A stretch of 64,000 nucleotides of DNA from CATOSP01 sp965205385 (lineage in GTDB: Bacteria; Chloroflexota; Dehalococcoidia; Lucifugimonadales; UBA3495), in assembly GCA_965205385.1 (NCBI GenBank), contig CBDBGS010000008.1, positions 558,001-622,000 of the forward strand. Reading direction: 5' to 3'. Made by a program: the position numbers and the translations under genes. The notes below the pieces were generated by a model. That model did no database searches and was not told the origin of the DNA. It was given only the letters and a program-made list of their open reading frames with translations. Shown here one piece after another: positions 9,478 through 18,485 of this stretch; position 1 is the stretch's first letter, and each line of letters starts with the position of its first letter.

Positions 9478-10125
9478 TCAGGGGTCCGGGTTAACGAATT
9501 GGGAGCGGAAGTAACGCTGAACAAGTCGGCGGAGCCGGGTCCAGTGGTCGTCCATCTCGTCCCTCTCAGACGGAGTTAACTCGTTGTAGTACTTTCCAAA
9601 CTGGGGGAAATGCCAGAGTGTAAAAACCCAGAATCCTGGAATGGCAGACTCCGGGCCAGGACTCTCCGCGACAATGCCGGTTGCGCCCCGCAGTTCCCAG
9701 GACACCAGCGGTCTCCCCTTGTGCGCTATGGCCAGGGACTCCATCCAGGACGCTTCCCGCTGCGCTCCCCGATGCGGTTGCATCAACTCCAGCAGGCGGC
9801 GGACACGTTCGTTGTCGTCGGCCGTCGGCCCGGCGAATCTGTGGGTGTACCGGCTCTCCCAGCCGAAACCCAAAGATGGCAGTGCCAGACCTCCATCCGA
9901 GGCGATAGCCAACATGGACCCAGCTTCCGACCATTCGGTTGCCTTGGACCGGGCGATCGCCTCGTGGGTGTCCTGGCTCTCTTCCGGGTCAGCCCACACT
10001 CCCGCTTCATCGGGAGAAATCGGAGTCAACGGTAGACCTTCCAGCAGCCAACGCAAGGTTTCCTGCTTGGCCGGATTTCCCGTCGCAAGGAGGATCTGGG
10101 TGTGTCCGGAGTAGTCCTGTGCCAT
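9478..10125 (-). CDS. Non-canonical purine NTP pyrophosphatase (RdgB/HAM1 family)
   Basis: About 215 residues from ATG 10125, 16 bases after the cyclase stop; the longer frame start at 10230 would lie inside that gene. The start of the fold is ILLATGNPAKQETLRWLL, the HAM1/RdgB substrate motif (usually TGNxGK). Further support comes from ASDGGLALPSLGF, where the family has SGL. The enzyme hydrolyses ITP, dITP and XTP to monophosphates and keeps bad bases out of DNA. The middle is less typical than in E. coli RdgB, so the substrate range is inferred. Confidence 0.75.
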   Translation of the reverse strand: MAQDYSGHTQILLATGNPAKQETLRWLLEGLPLTPISPDEAGVWADPEESQDTHEAIARSKATEWSEAGSMLAIASDGGLALPSLGFGWESRYTHRFAGPTADDNERVRRLLELMQPHRGAQREASWMESLAIAHKGRPLVSWELRGATGIVAESPGPESAIPGFWVFTLWHFPQFGKYYNELTPSERDEMDDHWTRLRRLVQRYFRSQFVNPDP

Positions 10126-10141
10126 CTGGGACGGTGTTACT

Positions 10142-10816
10142 TCAGAGGATTCGGGCGACGGCGCGAGTGGCTGCTCCGTCACCGCCCAACAGCTTGAGTG
10201 GCAGGGCCCAGAGTTCGAAACTAAGCCCAATCAACTGGTCCAGGTTAATCAGGTTTTCAATAAGGGGGATTCCCTGGCCCAGCAATAGGCGGTGTACCGG
10301 GAAGTCGTGGATGGTGGACTGGGGCGTCGGCGGGTGCTTGTCTATGGGAAAGTCCACCGCCACCGCGTTCACGCCGTTGTCGGCCAGGTATGCCGCGCCC
10401 TCTGTGCTTAGATATGGACCATCCGAGTAGAAGCGGGGAGCCCCGGACTCGGAATGTGCCCAGCCGGTGAACAATACGGTGATCTTGGCTTCTACATCGG
10501 CGGGACCGCCGCCTGCCTGGCGCAGGTCCTCGATGGAGATGGGCGTCTGGCTCTTTGCAAGTTCGCGCAGGTCCAACAACGTGGCGGGCCCCATGTACCG
10601 GTCCAAGGACATGTCCTCAACCGTCGTCCCGTCCGGGTGAAAGTGGTACGGCGCGTCCACGTGGGTGCCTATGTGGGTTGCCAGGGTCAGTTTGGTATTG
10701 GACCGGGCGTGGCTTTCGTGGGTCTGAAGCGGTGACATGCAAACGCCGATGAGACCCGGGACCGCGCTAACGCGGTCACTACCCAGGGTTAGGGTCAGGT
10801 CGATTAGCCGGTTCAT
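10142..10816 (-). CDS. Cyclase family protein (kynurenine formamidase-like)
   Basis: 224 residues with the PF04199 signature HIGTHVDAPYHF (His48, His52 and Asp54 are the probable metal ligands) and a second motif FPIDKHPP. The family includes metal-dependent kynurenine formamidases and related amide or lactone hydrolases. It is in the middle of a same-strand run: 24 bases after the MFS gene (10841-12232) and 16 bases before the ITPase-like gene, so it is probably part of that operon. The substrate is not known. Confidence 0.85.
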   Translation of the reverse strand: MNRLIDLTLTLGSDRVSAVPGLIGVCMSPLQTHESHARSNTKLTLATHIGTHVDAPYHFHPDGTTVEDMSLDRYMGPATLLDLRELAKSQTPISIEDLRQAGGGPADVEAKITVLFTGWAHSESGAPRFYSDGPYLSTEGAAYLADNGVNAVAVDFPIDKHPPTPQSTIHDFPVHRLLLGQGIPLIENLINLDQLIGLSFELWALPLKLLGGDGAATRAVARIL

Positions 10817-10840
10817 CGGTAACTCCTCTGGGGGGCGCGA

Positions 10841-12232
10841 CTAGCCGTCTCCCGCCGCGGGCGCTGGGGCCGCGCCGCCTGGGGTCTGTCCGACCGGAGG
10901 CGCGGCCCGGGCCTCCGGAGGCAGGGAATTTTCCCAGTCTGGTATGAGTATCCGGTCTGTGGGCTCCAAGGTCATGATCATCACTACCCCTCCGAGGCTG
11001 AAGAAGATGGACAGAGCGAGGATGGCGTCGTAGGAGCCGGTAACCAGAATCACAACCCCGGCCAGGGCGGTCGTGATGGCGTGGCCCATCAGCGCCCCGG
11101 TCATCTGCCAGCCGTAGCAGGTGCCCATAGGCCCATTGCCGAAATACTGCCGGTTGATGACCAGGTAGCCGGTCCACTCACCGCCAAACCCAAGTCCGAA
11201 CAAGGAAGCGAACAGGTAGAAGGCCCAAAGGTCCTGGGCCCAGAACAGGATGAAGACCGTCACGCCCTGTATGAACAGGCAGCTTGCCATCACCTTCCTG
11301 GGACCGTAGTTCTCGGCCAGTACCGGTGTCCAGAACCGGCTCAGGATGCTTACAAGCGAGATCAAAGTGAGGATGACCGCGGCGGCGGTCAAGGTTAACC
11401 CCTGCTCCACGGCGATCGGGATGGAGAACAGAAGGATGACGCCGTGACCGGCGCATCCCAACGCGTGGACCACCGGCAGGTTCCAAAAAGCCCTGGTGCG
11501 GCGCATATGCTGGTTGAACGCCTTCACCCGCAGCCTTTCCATTGCGCTGCTGTGTTCAACAAGAGGCGGGTCCTGCGCGGACGAGCCGTATGGCTTGAGT
11601 CCAATATCCGCCGGACGGTTACGCAGGAAGGGCGTAAGCACGAGTATGATCCCACCGCCAACGACGCCCACCGCCTGGAAGGTCATATTCCATCCAGCGT
11701 TCTCCAAGAGGTAACCAAGCAGCGGGGCGAGGATGGCCGTCCCTATTCCTCCGGCGGCCCAAAGGATTCCAGTGCCCAGGCCCAGCCGCCGCCGAAACCA
11801 TCCGCTGACAGACGCCATAAGCGGGACCATTGAAATTGACTGGGTTGAAGCCAGCAGGACTCCGAAGACGATGAAAAACTGCCAGAGCTCGGTCACCGAT
11901 CCAAGCAGCACCATGCTGACCAGGTAGAGGACGCCACCCAAGGCCATCATTTTCTGAGCGCCGAACCGGTCTCCCAGCCAGCCGCTAATAGGCGCGCAAA
12001 CGGCTCCCACCAGGTAGTAGGTGGACATGCCAACACCAATGACGCCGATGCTCCAGCCAAACTTGCCATCGGAGTCGGTGAGTGGGGGGATCATTATCCC
12101 GGCGGCCATGCCGATGGAACTGCCGATAATCTGGACCGCCGCCAAAACAGCGACGATAAGCCAGGCGTAGTGGATGCCCCTGGGAAGCCGTGTGGGGATG
12201 ATACCGGACCGTGTCTCGTCTAATTCAGCCAA
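10841..12232 (-). CDS. MFS transporter (12 TM)
   Basis: 463 residues with about 12 hydrophobic segments and the MFS loop motif GWLGDRFGAQKMM between TM2 and TM3. A long cytoplasmic loop lies near residue 210. The pattern resembles oxalate/formate antiporter-like or monocarboxylate-type carriers. It is paralogous to the MFS gene at 17148-18485: both have a short charged stretch before HARRTRAFWNL or HMRRTRAFWNL. It probably imports a small organic anion for the enzymes upstream in the same block. The C-terminus ends in a Pro/Ala-rich tail. Confidence 0.85.
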   Translation of the reverse strand: MAELDETRSGIIPTRLPRGIHYAWLIVAVLAAVQIIGSSIGMAAGIMIPPLTDSDGKFGWSIGVIGVGMSTYYLVGAVCAPISGWLGDRFGAQKMMALGGVLYLVSMVLLGSVTELWQFFIVFGVLLASTQSISMVPLMASVSGWFRRRLGLGTGILWAAGGIGTAILAPLLGYLLENAGWNMTFQAVGVVGGGIILVLTPFLRNRPADIGLKPYGSSAQDPPLVEHSSAMERLRVKAFNQHMRRTRAFWNLPVVHALGCAGHGVILLFSIPIAVEQGLTLTAAAVILTLISLVSILSRFWTPVLAENYGPRKVMASCLFIQGVTVFILFWAQDLWAFYLFASLFGLGFGGEWTGYLVINRQYFGNGPMGTCYGWQMTGALMGHAITTALAGVVILVTGSYDAILALSIFFSLGGVVMIMTLEPTDRILIPDWENSLPPEARAAPPVGQTPGGAAPAPAAGDG

Positions 12233-12375
12233 AAGTTGCTCTTGTGGGACTCCTTAACGCAAATCCAAGCCCGGCTGTCACGGCGGATGCCGTACGCCGG
12301 ACGTCCCAAGCCGGGGGCGGTGGGTTCCGCCCCAAATTCTGGATTCCGGGCTTCAAACGGCGGGGCCAGCGGGCC

Positions 12376-12672
12376 CTAATGCAGGGGGCAGGCCTTCAGG
12401 AGCGCGTTACCCCACCATGTGTCAGATGCCGCCTGATCGCCGCCACCGAAGTATGCGTTGGGATCGAATGGCGCGTATTCGGTCTTCTGCTCGGCGATGG
12501 CCGAGAAATTCACGGCTCCGCCCGGAAGGGCTATGGCGATAGCCCGGTCGCGCGACTCCGCGTCTACCGACACGGCCCACGCTCCGAAGAAGATCAGAAG
12601 CGCGACCACAGCCACCACCGCAACCAAGAAGGAGAGCGGGAAAGGGACTCGTTTTAACGGCTCTGGTTGCAT
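12376..12672 (-). CDS. Small single-TM protein next to the sulfite oxidase-like gene
   Basis: 98 residues: a short basic N-terminus, one hydrophobic helix at about residues 12-34, then a soluble tail with YAPFDPNAYFGGGDQAASDTWW and a CPLH end. It lies 29 bases downstream of the molybdoenzyme at 12702-13808 on the same strand. I do not recognise the family. The single helix followed by a polar tail would fit an anchor or redox partner in the membrane, but there is no CxxCH heme motif. Real expression is likely because the spacing is operon-like. Confidence 0.55.
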   Translation of the reverse strand: MQPEPLKRVPFPLSFLVAVVAVVALLIFFGAWAVSVDAESRDRAIAIALPGGAVNFSAIAEQKTEYAPFDPNAYFGGGDQAASDTWWGNALLKACPLH

Positions 12673-12701
12673 GTTTCACCGCGCGCACAGGTAGATTCGG
12701 T

Positions 12702-13808
12702 CTACTGTACATCCACCTCGAAGGGGAAGACCATGTTGTTGCCATAGCCGCGCCCGTCCCACTGGTTGGGAAATTCGATCGGCTGGGTCTCGCCCTTGTC
12801 GTTGGTGGCCCGACTCATGATGGTGTAGTTGCCCGGCCCAGGGGGGTTCCAATGATGCTCCCACCGGTACCAGGAATAACCGCTGCGGGGGTGAAGCACG
12901 TCTACAGGAGCCCAGGTCGCTCCTCCATCCGCGCTGATCTCGACCCCGGTGACCTGGTCCTCGCCGGACCATGCGGCCCCAGCCAACTGGTAGCCCTTTC
13001 TGGAGACCACCTCTCCGGGGAGGGGGTTGGTGATGATCGACTTGACCTTCATCTTGGTCAGGTAGGTGTAGTAGCTGTCGGCTTCGGGACCGTTTACCGT
13101 CATGTACCGCTCGGTCATGTAGAAGCCCTTGAATTCGTGGTCCAGAACGTGGATGCCGACCAACCACTTGATGGAGGTCATGCCGTACCAGCCGGGCACC
13201 AGCAACCGGACCGGGAAACCATGAGGCGGGGGCAGTTGCGCTCCATTCATCTCGTAGGCTAGAAGAGTATCGGGGTGGGTGGCCTTCGCCACGGACAGGC
13301 TCCGCTCGTAAGTGACTTCCGGGGGGTCTCCCACGGTCTCGTCGGGACCGTGGTCCGCGCCCTCGAACATCACTTCGACTGCGGAGTCTTTGACGCCTGC
13401 CCTCGCCAGCAGGTCCGCTAGGGACACGCCTGCCCATTCCGCGTTGCCCATGATGCCGTGACCCTTGATCTGTTCCATCACGGAGCTCGTGCGGGTGGAC
13501 CTGCCCCAGTATTCGGGCACTGGGCTGTTGCCGCAGCACTCGAAAGTGACCTGGAACGTCTTTTTCGGCATATCCAGGAGGTCCTGATAGCTGAGGCTGA
13601 GAGGGTTGTCGACCTGGCCGTCGACCACCAACCGGTAGGTGTCCGTATCGATCTTGGGGACCTCGCGCCAGTGGTTGCGGATGTAGAACAGGTCGTTGGG
13701 AACGATGTTCTCCTGCAACGCCTGTGGCGGGGCGGCAAATGTCCTGTAACCTGCGTTAGTTGGGATTATTTGCGGTGTAACTTCGGTGCGGGTCTTTTCG
13801 ATTGTCAT
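12702..13808 (-). CDS. Sulfite oxidase-like molybdopterin oxidoreductase
   Basis: 368 residues of the sulfite oxidase fold: an N-terminal Mo-cofactor domain followed by a C-terminal Mo-co dimerisation domain of immunoglobulin type (YAWSG-like GAAWSGEDQVTGVEISADGG). The Mo ligand Cys is Cys91 in FECCGNSPVPEY. No Tat signal is present, so unlike periplasmic SoxC/SorA it may be cytoplasmic or use a partner. A second paralogue lies at 14268-15461. The enzyme would oxidise sulfite or a related sulfur or nitrogen substrate. Its electron acceptor is not encoded as a heme protein nearby. Confidence 0.85.
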   Translation of the reverse strand: MTIEKTRTEVTPQIIPTNAGYRTFAAPPQALQENIVPNDLFYIRNHWREVPKIDTDTYRLVVDGQVDNPLSLSYQDLLDMPKKTFQVTFECCGNSPVPEYWGRSTRTSSVMEQIKGHGIMGNAEWAGVSLADLLARAGVKDSAVEVMFEGADHGPDETVGDPPEVTYERSLSVAKATHPDTLLAYEMNGAQLPPPHGFPVRLLVPGWYGMTSIKWLVGIHVLDHEFKGFYMTERYMTVNGPEADSYYTYLTKMKVKSIITNPLPGEVVSRKGYQLAGAAWSGEDQVTGVEISADGGATWAPVDVLHPRSGYSWYRWEHHWNPPGPGNYTIMSRATNDKGETQPIEFPNQWDGRGYGNNMVFPFEVDVQ

Positions 13809-13848
13809 AGTCTCCTCCTATGAATGGTCCAAGCGGAGATTCTCGGTC

Positions 13849-14199
13849 CTATTCCAGGTAGCTTGTTTCTAGTTCGGCTGTCGGATAGGTTACCATCAAC
13901 CGGACTGGAATCCAGAGCCGGTTCACCAGTTTGTAGGGTACCCCTGGCGGGACCACCAAGGTAACTCCGGCCCTTACCGTGGTCAACTCATCGTCTAGGA
14001 TGATCTGAACCGCCCCAGACATAACCATCACGGCGATGTCGGTAGGGTGGGTCTGGAGGCGGCCTTCCCATCCGGGTTGAAGCTCGATTTCTTTGATTGT
14101 CAGGGATACGGCGCCCTGTTCGCTGGAGACCAGTGTGCGTTCGCGAGCGTAGTCTACCACCGATGACATGGGCACCGCACTGTTCTCGATAATCGGCAT
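13849..14199 (-). CDS. Cupin-domain protein
   Basis: 116 residues with a small beta-barrel pattern: LTIKEIELQPGWEGRLQTHPTDIAVMVMSGAVQIILDDE, then a loop GVTLVVPPGVPYKLVN and a final strand. The cupin metal motif is partial: one His (residues near 47) and no clear second set, so the metal site is uncertain. It sits between two sulfite-oxidase-like genes on the same strand (40 and 68-base gaps), which makes it part of the sulfur block. It could bind a small ligand or act as a regulator or enzyme; I cannot tell which. Confidence 0.7.
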   Translation of the reverse strand: MPIIENSAVPMSSVVDYARERTLVSSEQGAVSLTIKEIELQPGWEGRLQTHPTDIAVMVMSGAVQIILDDELTTVRAGVTLVVPPGVPYKLVNRLWIPVRLMVTYPTAELETSYLE

Positions 14200-14267
14200 T
14201 TAGACCCCTTTCTGGATACTGCCGGCGAATAGTTGAAATAGACTATTCCCCGGATTATTCAGCCGGA

Positions 14268-15461
14268 CTATTCAATCGTGATGTCATAGCCGACGACGGC
14301 GCTGAAATTCTTGCGCATATTATTATAGCGCGGCTCTTGGGACTGGACTCTGCCTGCCGCATCGGTTGCGCGTGACATTACCTTGTATTGGCCGGGCTTG
14401 TCAGCGTCCCAAAGGTAGGACCAGCGGACCCACATCCAACGGTCGATGGGCTCTTCCAGGCGCGCGGATTGCCAGGCGCCGCCCCCGTCCACCGAGACCT
14501 CCACCTGGGTGATAGTCCCGCCACCGCTCCAGGCATAACCGCGGACCACATGGGTCCCTCTGGACAGGGCGTCGGTGTCGTCGTTGGGCTGGGTGACCAT
14601 GGACTTGACGCCGATGGTGGTGATGAGTTCCTTGTTGGGGTCGTCGGGTGAATCGCCGTAATAGTAGAAATTGTAGTGGTACCAGCAATCGGGCTCGTGG
14701 TCCAAAACCTCCAACTTCCACAACCACTTCACCGACCAGTTCCCCGACCAACCGGGCACCAGCAAACGCACCGGGGCCCCGTGGAGGTGCTCCAGCATTT
14801 GTCCGTTCTGGGCCACGGCCAGCAGAGTGTCCGGGTGCAGGGCTTTTTCAAGGGGCAGCCCTTTGTCGTAGAAGAAGGGCTGCGTGCCCTCGGCAGCCGA
14901 GGCGGGGACGCCCTTGTCCCAACCCTCGGCCCGGACATGCGTGGCGCGGCCGGTTAGCCCAGCCTCGTTCAAGACCGCCGCCAGGGGAACGCCGGTCCAC
15001 TCGCTGGCGCTGAGGATCATCCGTTCCTGATTGCGGGAAGGCCTGGCTCCCTCACCCTTAAAATACTCAAAGAAAGTGGCGTCGCTGCCCGAGCATTCCA
15101 TGATTGTGCGGACGGTGCGGCCTGGGAATTGCCGCAGCCGGTCGTAATCTATAGTCAGAGGGTTCTTCACTTCCCCCTCTACTTTCAGCGACCACTTGTT
15201 GGTTGAGACCACTTCCGGGATGGCGAAGTGCTGCACCACGTAATGCAGTTCGGTGGGGGTAATCAGGCCTTCCAGGTTCATTACGGGAGTGCGCACCCGT
15301 TGGACTCGGCCCTCGTCATCCAGCAGATTTACCGGGTTCACTTTTGAACTGGGCCATCCGTACCATTGCCCCAGCGAATGGGGGTTGGTTGACTGCGGCC
15401 CTCCGGGGCCATCCATCTGTAGGAAGTCGGGGACTGCCCCCTCGTCCTGCCTGGTAGCCAT
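14268..15461 (-). CDS. Sulfite oxidase-like molybdopterin oxidoreductase, second copy
   Basis: 397 residues, same fold as 12702-13808. The Mo ligand Cys is Cys123 in RTIMECSGSDATFF, and the Mo-co dimerisation domain (HVVRGYAWSGGGTITQVEVS) is complete. It has an extra 35-residue N-terminal part and no Tat signal. The HLHGAPVRLLVPGW segment matches the cofactor-binding strand of the family. The two paralogues differ clearly in sequence, so they may form a heteromer or act on different substrates. It follows the rhodanese gene by 40 bases, same strand. Confidence 0.85.
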   Translation of the reverse strand: MATRQDEGAVPDFLQMDGPGGPQSTNPHSLGQWYGWPSSKVNPVNLLDDEGRVQRVRTPVMNLEGLITPTELHYVVQHFAIPEVVSTNKWSLKVEGEVKNPLTIDYDRLRQFPGRTVRTIMECSGSDATFFEYFKGEGARPSRNQERMILSASEWTGVPLAAVLNEAGLTGRATHVRAEGWDKGVPASAAEGTQPFFYDKGLPLEKALHPDTLLAVAQNGQMLEHLHGAPVRLLVPGWSGNWSVKWLWKLEVLDHEPDCWYHYNFYYYGDSPDDPNKELITTIGVKSMVTQPNDDTDALSRGTHVVRGYAWSGGGTITQVEVSVDGGGAWQSARLEEPIDRWMWVRWSYLWDADKPGQYKVMSRATDAAGRVQSQEPRYNNMRKNFSAVVGYDITIE

Positions 15462-15501
15462 TATCGAATCCTCCTAAGCGGCCCCTTAGTATCGTAGGAC
15501 A

Positions 15502-17079
15502 CTAGCTTTCGTACTTCTCACCAAGGGCGGTTTCCCACCTGAGATAATTCATCATGTCGGCGTAATTGCGGTCCGGCCCCGAAGCCACCAGGTCGTTGGG
15601 GGAGCCCATGACACCGGATAGCCCGGTCTCCACCGCCAGTCCGGCCCGTCTCCAGGCAGCCATGCCGCCGTCCAGGGCCGAGACGTTTTGGTAACCCTGG
15701 CTTTGCAAAGTCGCGGCCGCCAGCACGGCGTTGGCCGTATCGTTGGCGGTGACGGCTATGTTCGTGGTCTTGTCCGGGGCGAATCCGACTATCTGGATTT
15801 CGAGCCAACCCCTGGGTACCCAGTGGGCTCCGCTGACGTGACCCCTGGAGAAATCCTGGCTGGTGTCGACAAATATGGTAACCGGTGGGGGCGAACCGTC
15901 AAGTTCCCGCGCCGAAACCAACGGGACCCTAATTCGGGCTTCGGCTAGGCCCAGAGGCTCTTCCTCGGCGGCCTCCTTTTCCAGGGAATGTCCCGCCGCC
16001 GCCCAGGCTGTCGTCCCTCCCGCCACGGCATAGACTTCTTGCACGCCTAGCTGGCGGTACCAGGACGCGGCTACGGTTGACCTGACCTTGCCGTCGCAGG
16101 CGAACACTATCGCGGTGTTCTTGACCACGGCGACATCGTCGGACCGCTGGACTGCCTGTCCACCTGGGAACCAGCGGAAGCCGGGGATATGGCCTTCTCG
16201 GTACTCTTGCTCGGTCCGCACGTCGATGAGGTAGACGCTCTCGCGGTCCCGCCGGGCCATCACGTCCTGCAAGCCCGCGGGGTCCAGGTACCGGACTCCA
16301 TCCTCGTGGGCCAGTGTGTCGGTGTAGGCTTCGGCGGCGGCCAGTCCTTCCGGCGATGGACGGGGCAGATCGAGGCGGTCGCCGCCGGACTCAAGCTCGT
16401 AACCCGCCAAAACCCAGCCGGAGGTGCCATTTTTCAGACCGAATATGTTCGTCAGCCCCATGCGCTGCAGCACTCGGGCGCCGATGATGCTCCGGGTCCG
16501 GCCGGCGCAGTTGATGATGACTGTCGTATCGGGGTCCAGGTCCTTCTTGATATCGGTGATTCTGAAGGCCAGTTCTCCGCCGGGGACGCTGCGCCCGCCG
16601 GGAATGCAGAAGCGCTGGTACTCTTCAGGCGTCCTGGTGTCCAGGATGACCATCTTATCGCCGCGTTCCATGCGTTGATGCAGGTCCTCGGCGTCGATCT
16701 CCGGCACGTGGTTCACCACTTCCATCTTCTCGCCGAATTCCTTGCTGGGAACGTTGCTGCCCCATTCCGTGGGATAGTCTCGGGAGGCCCAGCGGTTGAT
16801 GCCCGCTTCCAGGACCGATACATGCCTATATCCCAGGGCCTCCAATGACGCGGCGGCGAGCTGGGCGCGGCGGCCGTCGTCGTCGCAGACCACCACATGG
16901 GTGTCCCTGTGTGGCGCCGCTTGGCCTATGGTTGCTTCCAGCGCGCGCCGGGGGATGGAACTGGAGCTGGGGATGTGGGAGCTGTTGTATTCGCCTGCCT
17001 CCCGGACGTCGATCAGGGCAAATTGCGAATCACCCGCCAAAAGAGAGTCTAGAGATTCGACAGAGAGCGTTTGTACCAT
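15502..17079 (-). CDS. Four-domain rhodanese-like sulfurtransferase
   Basis: 525 residues made of four rhodanese domains. The catalytic loops are VVVCDDDGRR (Cys65), IINCAGRTRS (Cys191) and VFACDGKVRS (Cys328). The fourth, AVTANDTANA, has no Cys and is probably inactive. Domain starts show IDVREAGEY, LDTRTPEEYQ, IDVRTEQEY and VDTSQDFS. Multi-domain rhodaneses carry persulfide sulfur between proteins or from thiosulfate to cyanide or thiols. Placed beside two sulfite-oxidase-like enzymes, it probably supplies or accepts the sulfur they oxidise. No signal peptide is visible, so it is cytoplasmic. Confidence 0.9.
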   Translation of the reverse strand: MVQTLSVESLDSLLAGDSQFALIDVREAGEYNSSHIPSSSSIPRRALEATIGQAAPHRDTHVVVCDDDGRRAQLAAASLEALGYRHVSVLEAGINRWASRDYPTEWGSNVPSKEFGEKMEVVNHVPEIDAEDLHQRMERGDKMVILDTRTPEEYQRFCIPGGRSVPGGELAFRITDIKKDLDPDTTVIINCAGRTRSIIGARVLQRMGLTNIFGLKNGTSGWVLAGYELESGGDRLDLPRPSPEGLAAAEAYTDTLAHEDGVRYLDPAGLQDVMARRDRESVYLIDVRTEQEYREGHIPGFRWFPGGQAVQRSDDVAVVKNTAIVFACDGKVRSTVAASWYRQLGVQEVYAVAGGTTAWAAAGHSLEKEAAEEEPLGLAEARIRVPLVSARELDGSPPPVTIFVDTSQDFSRGHVSGAHWVPRGWLEIQIVGFAPDKTTNIAVTANDTANAVLAAATLQSQGYQNVSALDGGMAAWRRAGLAVETGLSGVMGSPNDLVASGPDRNYADMMNYLRWETALGEKYES

Positions 17080-17147
17080 CGCCGGTCAACCTCCGTATGT
17101 GGGGTTCGTCAGGGAACGATTCCCTGGACTTTGGATCCGACTCCAAC

Positions 17148-18485
17148 TTACCCAGAGGGAACGGGCGCGGGGGTGCGGGCACCTTCGGGAAGGGACTGCT
17201 CCCAGTCCGGGATCAGGACCCTAGAAGTGGGTTCCAGGAAGAGGATGCAGGCCGCGCCTCCCAGGCTGGTTAATATCGAGATTAACCATGCCACGTTGTA
17301 TGACCCGAACATGTCAAACACCACTCCGCCGAGCAGGCCCCCCAAGGCCATGCCCAGCCCCGAACCCATGCTCTGGAACCCGAATATGGTTCTGACCGGA
17401 CCCATACCGTAGTATTGACGGTTAATCACCAGGAACGCGGACATCTCTCCGCCCAGGCCAAGGCCGAACAGAACGGAGAATATATAAAATTGCCAGGGAG
17501 ATGCTGTCCAGAAGAGCATGGCAACGGTTATACCCTGAATCGCGTAAGCCAATGCCATGACCCATTTCGCCCCCAGGCGGTCGGCCAGAATTGGAACGGA
17601 CAGCCTGCTGGCGATGCTGGCGAAGGAGTAGAGGCTTACAATCCAGGAGGCGGACGCCAGGGACACCCCTTGACTCACGGCGTAGGTTACCGCCCAGACC
17701 ATTACGATGGAATGGCCGACGCATCCCAGGTGATGAATGGCTATCAGGTTCCAAAAGGCCCTGGTGCGCCGTGCGTGTTGCAGGAACACTTTCGACCTGA
17801 GCTTGGTCACGGTGGAGTCGGTGTTTACCACGGGTGGAGGGTCGTTGTCGCTGGCCCCGTAAGGGCTCTTACCCTTGTCGGCGGGCTCCCCTGGAAATAC
17901 CAATACCAGAGTCACGGTGATGACACCGCCAATGGCCGGGAGAATCCAGAAAGCGGTCTGCCAATCCACATTTGACAGCAGAAGGGCCAATGCGGGAGCC
18001 ATGACCGAAGCCCCCATCCCGCCAGCAGCCTGCTGCACTCCAACGGCGATGCCCAACCGCTTGCGGAACCACGCCGCGACGGTGGTTGGAATGTTCACCC
18101 GGAACATGGCCTGGGACACCCCCAGCACCACGCTGTAGTAGAGGTAAAGTTGCCAGACCTCGGTTATGGTGCTCAACAGCAACAACCCGATAATGTAACA
18201 GGCCGTGGCGAGAATCATGGAGCGGCGCGCCCCGTACCGGTCTCCTATCCAGCCAGCCGCTGGCGACAAGACCGCCCCAACTATGCTCCGAAACACGTAG
18301 GCCAGGGAGATTGCGGTAAGGCTCCACTCAAACTTGTCCAGAATTACCGGGATAAGAACGGAGAAAGCCTGGCTGATGGCGTTGGTAGTGACCTGAAGGA
18401 GTACCGCTATGCCGACTACGACCCAGGCGTAATGGTACATCGAGCCCACGCGGCCCTTTTGCGGGGTTAGGGCTGGTTCTACCAC
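17148..18485 (-). CDS. MFS transporter, first gene of the sulfur block
   Basis: 445 residues with about 12 membrane helices and the TM2-TM3 loop GWIGDRYGARRSM. It is a paralogue of 10841-12232 but clearly diverged. It starts the minus-strand run that leads into the rhodanese gene (68-base gap), so the two are probably co-transcribed from a promoter in 18486-18841. It may carry a sulfur-containing or carboxylate solute. The C-terminus is a short Pro-rich tail. Confidence 0.85.
   Translation of the reverse strand: MVEPALTPQKGRVGSMYHYAWVVVGIAVLLQVTTNAISQAFSVLIPVILDKFEWSLTAISLAYVFRSIVGAVLSPAAGWIGDRYGARRSMILATACYIIGLLLLSTITEVWQLYLYYSVVLGVSQAMFRVNIPTTVAAWFRKRLGIAVGVQQAAGGMGASVMAPALALLLSNVDWQTAFWILPAIGGVITVTLVLVFPGEPADKGKSPYGASDNDPPPVVNTDSTVTKLRSKVFLQHARRTRAFWNLIAIHHLGCVGHSIVMVWAVTYAVSQGVSLASASWIVSLYSFASIASRLSVPILADRLGAKWVMALAYAIQGITVAMLFWTASPWQFYIFSVLFGLGLGGEMSAFLVINRQYYGMGPVRTIFGFQSMGSGLGMALGGLLGGVVFDMFGSYNVAWLISILTSLGGAACILFLEPTSRVLIPDWEQSLPEGARTPAPVPSG

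Noticed and set aside
12676..13539. Minus-strand frame of 287 codons in another frame of the sulfite oxidase-like gene
   Set aside because: It lies wholly within the clear family match at 12702-13808 and is rich in Arg and Gly, a high-GC shadow.
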